Source: an uncultured Bacteroidales bacterium (lineage in GTDB: Bacteria; Bacteroidota; Bacteroidia; Bacteroidales; UBA932). From it: DNA of 15,714 nucleotides. Shown here in pieces: positions 13,453 to 15,714 of the stretch. The position numbers and the translations under genes are program-made. Each line of letters begins with the position of its first letter. Position 1 is the first letter of the stretch. Location: NCBI GenBank assembly GCA_902491795.1, contig CABUIX010000048.1:1-15714 (forward strand), written 5' to 3'. The notes beneath the pieces are model-generated. The model was not told the DNA's origin. It saw only the letters and a program-made list of their open reading frames with translations, and did not search any database.

Positions 13453-15096
13453 ATGAAAAGAATTCTTAATCTTGTTGCACTTTGTGCAATTGTATTTGCG
13501 GCAGCATCCTGCGGAAAGTCCAGAACCGAGCAGATGGCCCTTGCCGAGAACCTGAAGATTTCCTGCACCCCTGAGGTGCTTACCCTTGTCGGCGACAAGA
13601 TTGACGCCGAAATCACTGTCACCTATCCCGAAAAATACTTCTATCCGAAGACCATTCTTGAGGTTACTCCGGTACTCGTCTATGAAGGTGGCGAAGTCGC
13701 TGCAAAGACTTTCACATATCAGGGTGAGAAAGTGAAGGACAACTATACCGTGGTATCATACGACGGAGGAACCGTGAAGGAGAATGTAAGCTTTGACTAT
13801 GTCGAGGGCATGGAGACGTCATACCTTGAGCTCCGCGGCATCGCTTACTATAAGGATTCCGCAGTCGAAATTCCTGCAATCAAGGTGGCTGACGGATGCA
13901 ATGTGACCCAGCTGCTTGCCGACAACGGCGGCTCCTATACCTTCAAGAAGGACAATTACCAGTCAGTCCTTCACGAGAGTACCGAAGGCCAGATCATGTA
14001 CAACTACAATTCAGCTGTGGTAAGGAACAGCGAGCTCAAGTCAGAGTCTGTCAAGGATCTGCAGGCATCTCTTGAGGAGATTGCCGCGAATCCCCGCTAT
14101 ACGGTGACCGGAACCAGGATCGTGTCATATGCTTCGCCCGAGGGAGGACAGGAGTACAATGCCAAGCTTTCCGACAAGCGTGCCGAGTCTGCCGAGAAGG
14201 TTTGGGGCAAGGTAACCAACGGAATGTCCGCCGATGACGTCCAGGTAAAGAGTGTCGGACAGGACTGGGAAGGATTCCAGGAGGCAGTCCAGAAGTCGGA
14301 CATCGAGGACAAGGACCTTATTCTTCGGGTGCTTTCAATGTACAGCGATCCTGCCGTGCGTGAGAGTGAGATCAGGAACATGTCCCAGGTCTACAAGGAA
14401 ATCAGCAAGGACGTCTTCCCTGAGCTGCGCCGTGCAAGATTCATCGCCGACCTCGACTATCGCAATTATTCCGATGCGGAACTTGAGGAAATGTCCCGCA
14501 ACGCCATTGACATGCTTGACGAGGAGGGCCTTCTGCGTGTTGCGTCCCTTCTGAGCGACAATGGCCGCAAGGCTGAGATTTACAAGACGGCCGTTGCCAA
14601 GTTCGGCTCAGACAGGGCGAACTTCAACCTGGCAGTCCTTGCTCTCAATGAGAACAAGCCCGATGAGGCCGCCGGATATCTCGCAGCCATCAAGAATCCT
14701 GATGCCGACGTCACCAACGCCAAGGGCGTGTGCGAGTTCCGCAAGGGCAATTACGATGCTGCGGCGGATCTCTTCAGGCAGGCCGGCACCGATGATGCAA
14801 AGGCAAATCTCGGAATGATCCAGATCCTTGAGGGAGACTACACTGCAGCTGCCGCCACTCTCGCCGGAACCGACAGCGACAACAAGGCTGTCGCATACAT
14901 ACTTGCCGGAGATCTCGACAAGGCTGCTGCGGCTGTTACCTGCGACTGCCCCCGTGCAAATTACATCAGGGCCATCATTGCCGCCCGTCAGGGCAATTCC
15001 GAGAAGGTTGCCGAGTACCTTAACAAGGTTGCGGCTGCCAGCCCTGAGCTGATGGCAAAGGCCGAAAAAGACGTGGAATTCGCAAACTACAGATAA
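13453..15096 (+). CDS. OmpA-like domain lipoprotein with C-terminal TPR repeats
   Basis: The 547-residue protein opens with a lipoprotein signal (MKRILNLVALCAIVFAAASC, cysteine 20, lipobox AASC), so it is anchored to a membrane, probably the outer one. Residues about 35-145 form beta-rich domains. An OmpA_C-like region follows (about 185-275), with YASPEGGQEYNAKLSDKRAESA as the signature, which in this family contacts peptidoglycan or acts as a scaffold. Residues about 380-545 are helical repeats of TPR type (ANFNLAVLALNENKPDEAAGYL, KGVCEFRKGNYDAAADLFRQA). The mature protein is acidic. Such proteins are common in Bacteroidota; tying the cell wall to the outer membrane and partner binding are inferred. 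It is divergent from the sigma54-type regulator and precedes rpsL. Start ATG 13453; stop TAA; intact. Confidence 0.88.
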   Translation: MKRILNLVALCAIVFAAASCGKSRTEQMALAENLKISCTPEVLTLVGDKIDAEITVTYPEKYFYPKTILEVTPVLVYEGGEVAAKTFTYQGEKVKDNYTVVSYDGGTVKENVSFDYVEGMETSYLELRGIAYYKDSAVEIPAIKVADGCNVTQLLADNGGSYTFKKDNYQSVLHESTEGQIMYNYNSAVVRNSELKSESVKDLQASLEEIAANPRYTVTGTRIVSYASPEGGQEYNAKLSDKRAESAEKVWGKVTNGMSADDVQVKSVGQDWEGFQEAVQKSDIEDKDLILRVLSMYSDPAVRESEIRNMSQVYKEISKDVFPELRRARFIADLDYRNYSDAELEEMSRNAIDMLDEEGLLRVASLLSDNGRKAEIYKTAVAKFGSDRANFNLAVLALNENKPDEAAGYLAAIKNPDADVTNAKGVCEFRKGNYDAAADLFRQAGTDDAKANLGMIQILEGDYTAAAATLAGTDSDNKAVAYILAGDLDKAAAAVTCDCPRANYIRAIIAARQGNSEKVAEYLNKVAAASPELMAKAEKDVEFANYR

Positions 15097-15131
15097 TACT
15101 TTTGCAAATTGTCCAAATTTGCGTATATTTG
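15097..15131 (+). promoter_or_regulatory. rpsL (str operon) promoter
   Basis: TATATTTG (15124-15131) matches the -7 consensus and TTTG (15101-15104) lies 19 nt before it, the Bacteroidota -33 spacing. This is the only pair in the window with both elements well placed. A second TAnnTTTG (TACTTTTG, 15097-15104) overlaps the -33 element and may be a further weak start. Confidence 0.72.
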
Positions 15132-15132
15132 C

Positions 15133-15157
15133 AGCCCCCAAAATTTTGGGGGCTTTT
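15133..15157 (+). terminator. Perfect 22-bp palindrome with T-tract: terminator or rpsL leader hairpin
   Basis: Six G/C pairs outside AAAATTTT form a perfect palindrome (15133-15154) followed by TTTTATAATTTTT. It would end the lipoprotein transcript, but it also begins just at the expected start of rpsL transcription. So it may form the very 5' end of the str mRNA, where it could stabilise the message or attenuate it. Confidence 0.62.
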
Positions 15158-15180
15158 ATAATTTTTATTAAAAACCATTT

Positions 15181-15552
15181 ATGCCCACAATTCAACAATT
15201 GGTTCGCAAAGGACGCGAGGTTATTGAAGTGAAGTCAAAATCCCGCGCGTTGGATGCTTGCCCTCAGAAGCGTGGCGTATGCGTCAGGGTCTACACGACG
15301 ACCCCCAAGAAACCTAACTCAGCAATGCGTAAGGTTGCCCGTGTACGTCTCACGAATTCAAAAGAGGTCAATGCCTACATTCCCGGCGAGGGCCACAACC
15401 TCCAGGAGCACTCAATCGTGCTCGTTCGCGGAGGCCGTGTTAAGGACCTTCCTGGTGTACGTTACCACATCCTTAGGGGCGCTTTGGACACTGCCGGAGT
15501 TGAAGGACGCACACAGTCCCGCTCACTCTACGGTGCTAAGAGGCCGAAGTAA
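15181..15552 (+). CDS. rpsL: 30S ribosomal protein S12
   Basis: S12 sits at the decoding centre of the small subunit and affects translation accuracy. The 123-residue protein is full length and highly conserved: MPTIQQLVRKGRE at the start, TTTPKKPNSAMRKVARVRLTN in the middle, GEGHNLQEHSIVLVRGGRVKDLPGVRYH, and a basic tail ending YGAKRPK. Lysines in PKKPNS and GRVKDLPGV are unchanged, which is the streptomycin-sensitive form by known rules. It is the first gene of the str operon, with rpsG 42 nt downstream, and it has its own promoter upstream. Start ATG 15181; stop TAA. Confidence 0.98.
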   Translation: MPTIQQLVRKGREVIEVKSKSRALDACPQKRGVCVRVYTTTPKKPNSAMRKVARVRLTNSKEVNAYIPGEGHNLQEHSIVLVRGGRVKDLPGVRYHILRGALDTAGVEGRTQSRSLYGAKRPK

Positions 15553-15594
15553 TTGCCGCAAGGGATGGTTTGTAAACTTTAATCTTTTTATCTA

Positions 15595-15714
15595 ATGAGA
15601 AAAGCAAAGCCTAAGAAGAGGATTCTACTTCCTGATCCCAAGTTTCACGACACACAGGTTACCCGTTTCGTGAACAATCTTATGTTGCAGGGGAAGAAGA
15701 GTATCGCGTATTCT
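15595..15714 (+). CDS. rpsG: 30S ribosomal protein S7, N-terminal part (cut by window end)
   Basis: S7 binds 16S rRNA and starts assembly of the small-subunit head. Only the first 40 codons are present. They read MRKAKPKKRILLPDPKFHDTQ and on to VTRFVNNLMLQGKKSIAYS, matching the start of S7 with its basic N-terminus and the conserved FVNNLM..GKKS stretch. The ATG at 15595-15597 lies 42 nt after rpsL, in str-operon order. The frame is open at the window edge. Confidence 0.96.
   Translation, partial: MRKAKPKKRILLPDPKFHDTQVTRFVNNLMLQGKKSIAYS

Noticed and set aside
14608..15198. Minus-strand frame of 196 codons
   Set aside because: Antisense of the OmpA-TPR lipoprotein and the rpsL leader; runs against clear coding on the plus strand.
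1..15714. CRISPR array, rRNA, riboswitch or insertion sequence
   Set aside because: No regularly spaced repeats, no rRNA-like sequence, no transposase gene and no recognisable riboswitch core were found by reading.

Overview
The window reads as a chromosomal segment of a Bacteroidales (phylum Bacteroidota) bacterium that carries the right end of a decaying integrated element. Support for the phylum comes from the gene content (a DUF5686 surface protein, an LptE/TPR/SecG cluster, an OmpA-TPR lipoprotein, a Bacteroidota-type tyrosine recombinase). It also comes from repeated TAnnTTTG motifs upstream of genes, the -7 element of the Bacteroidota primary sigma factor.

Positions 1 to about 4921 are element DNA. 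On the minus strand lies a phage or plasmid type SF2 helicase gene with three apparent lesions. An in-frame TGA (1682-1684) separates a short N-terminal piece from the helicase core. A second in-frame TGA (506-508) separates the core from a C-terminal piece. A +1 frameshift near 319-330 precedes a reading frame that stays open to the window edge. A roughly 600-base gap with nested inverted repeats follows, then an AT-rich orphan gene (2386-2790, plus strand), an unknown 161-residue gene and a tyrosine recombinase (both minus strand). Next come a 12-bp tandem repeat that looks like recombinase arm sites and a 110-nt broken tRNA-Gly(GCC)-like sequence, the probable attachment-site scar.

Positions 4922 to 5300 hold a terminator and a broken crcB (fluoride channel) gene with an internal deletion and a one-base frameshift. 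From 5303 on the genes look ordinary and mostly intact: a GNAT acetyltransferase (minus), a DUF5686 outer-membrane protein (plus), a bidirectional terminator, and then a minus-strand cluster. In transcription order the cluster is a sigma54-type regulator, lptE, a small TPR-like protein and secG, joined by overlaps of 4 and 7 nt and a 3-nt gap. An unusual short clpB follows 86 nt further on. This ClpB lacks the N-terminal domain and also lacks a segment in its second AAA domain.

Divergent from the regulator is an OmpA/TPR lipoprotein. A well-formed promoter then drives rpsL and rpsG, the start of the str ribosomal operon; rpsG runs off the window. Several genes of the right half serve the envelope: LptE (LPS assembly), SecG (export), the OmpA-TPR lipoprotein and the DUF5686 protein. 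The most noteworthy signals are the three-lesion helicase with its lysine-less P-loop, the split tRNA-Gly, the broken crcB, the doubly shortened ClpB with a dyad just before its start codon, and the paired divergent promoters inside an inverted repeat at 13370-13403.
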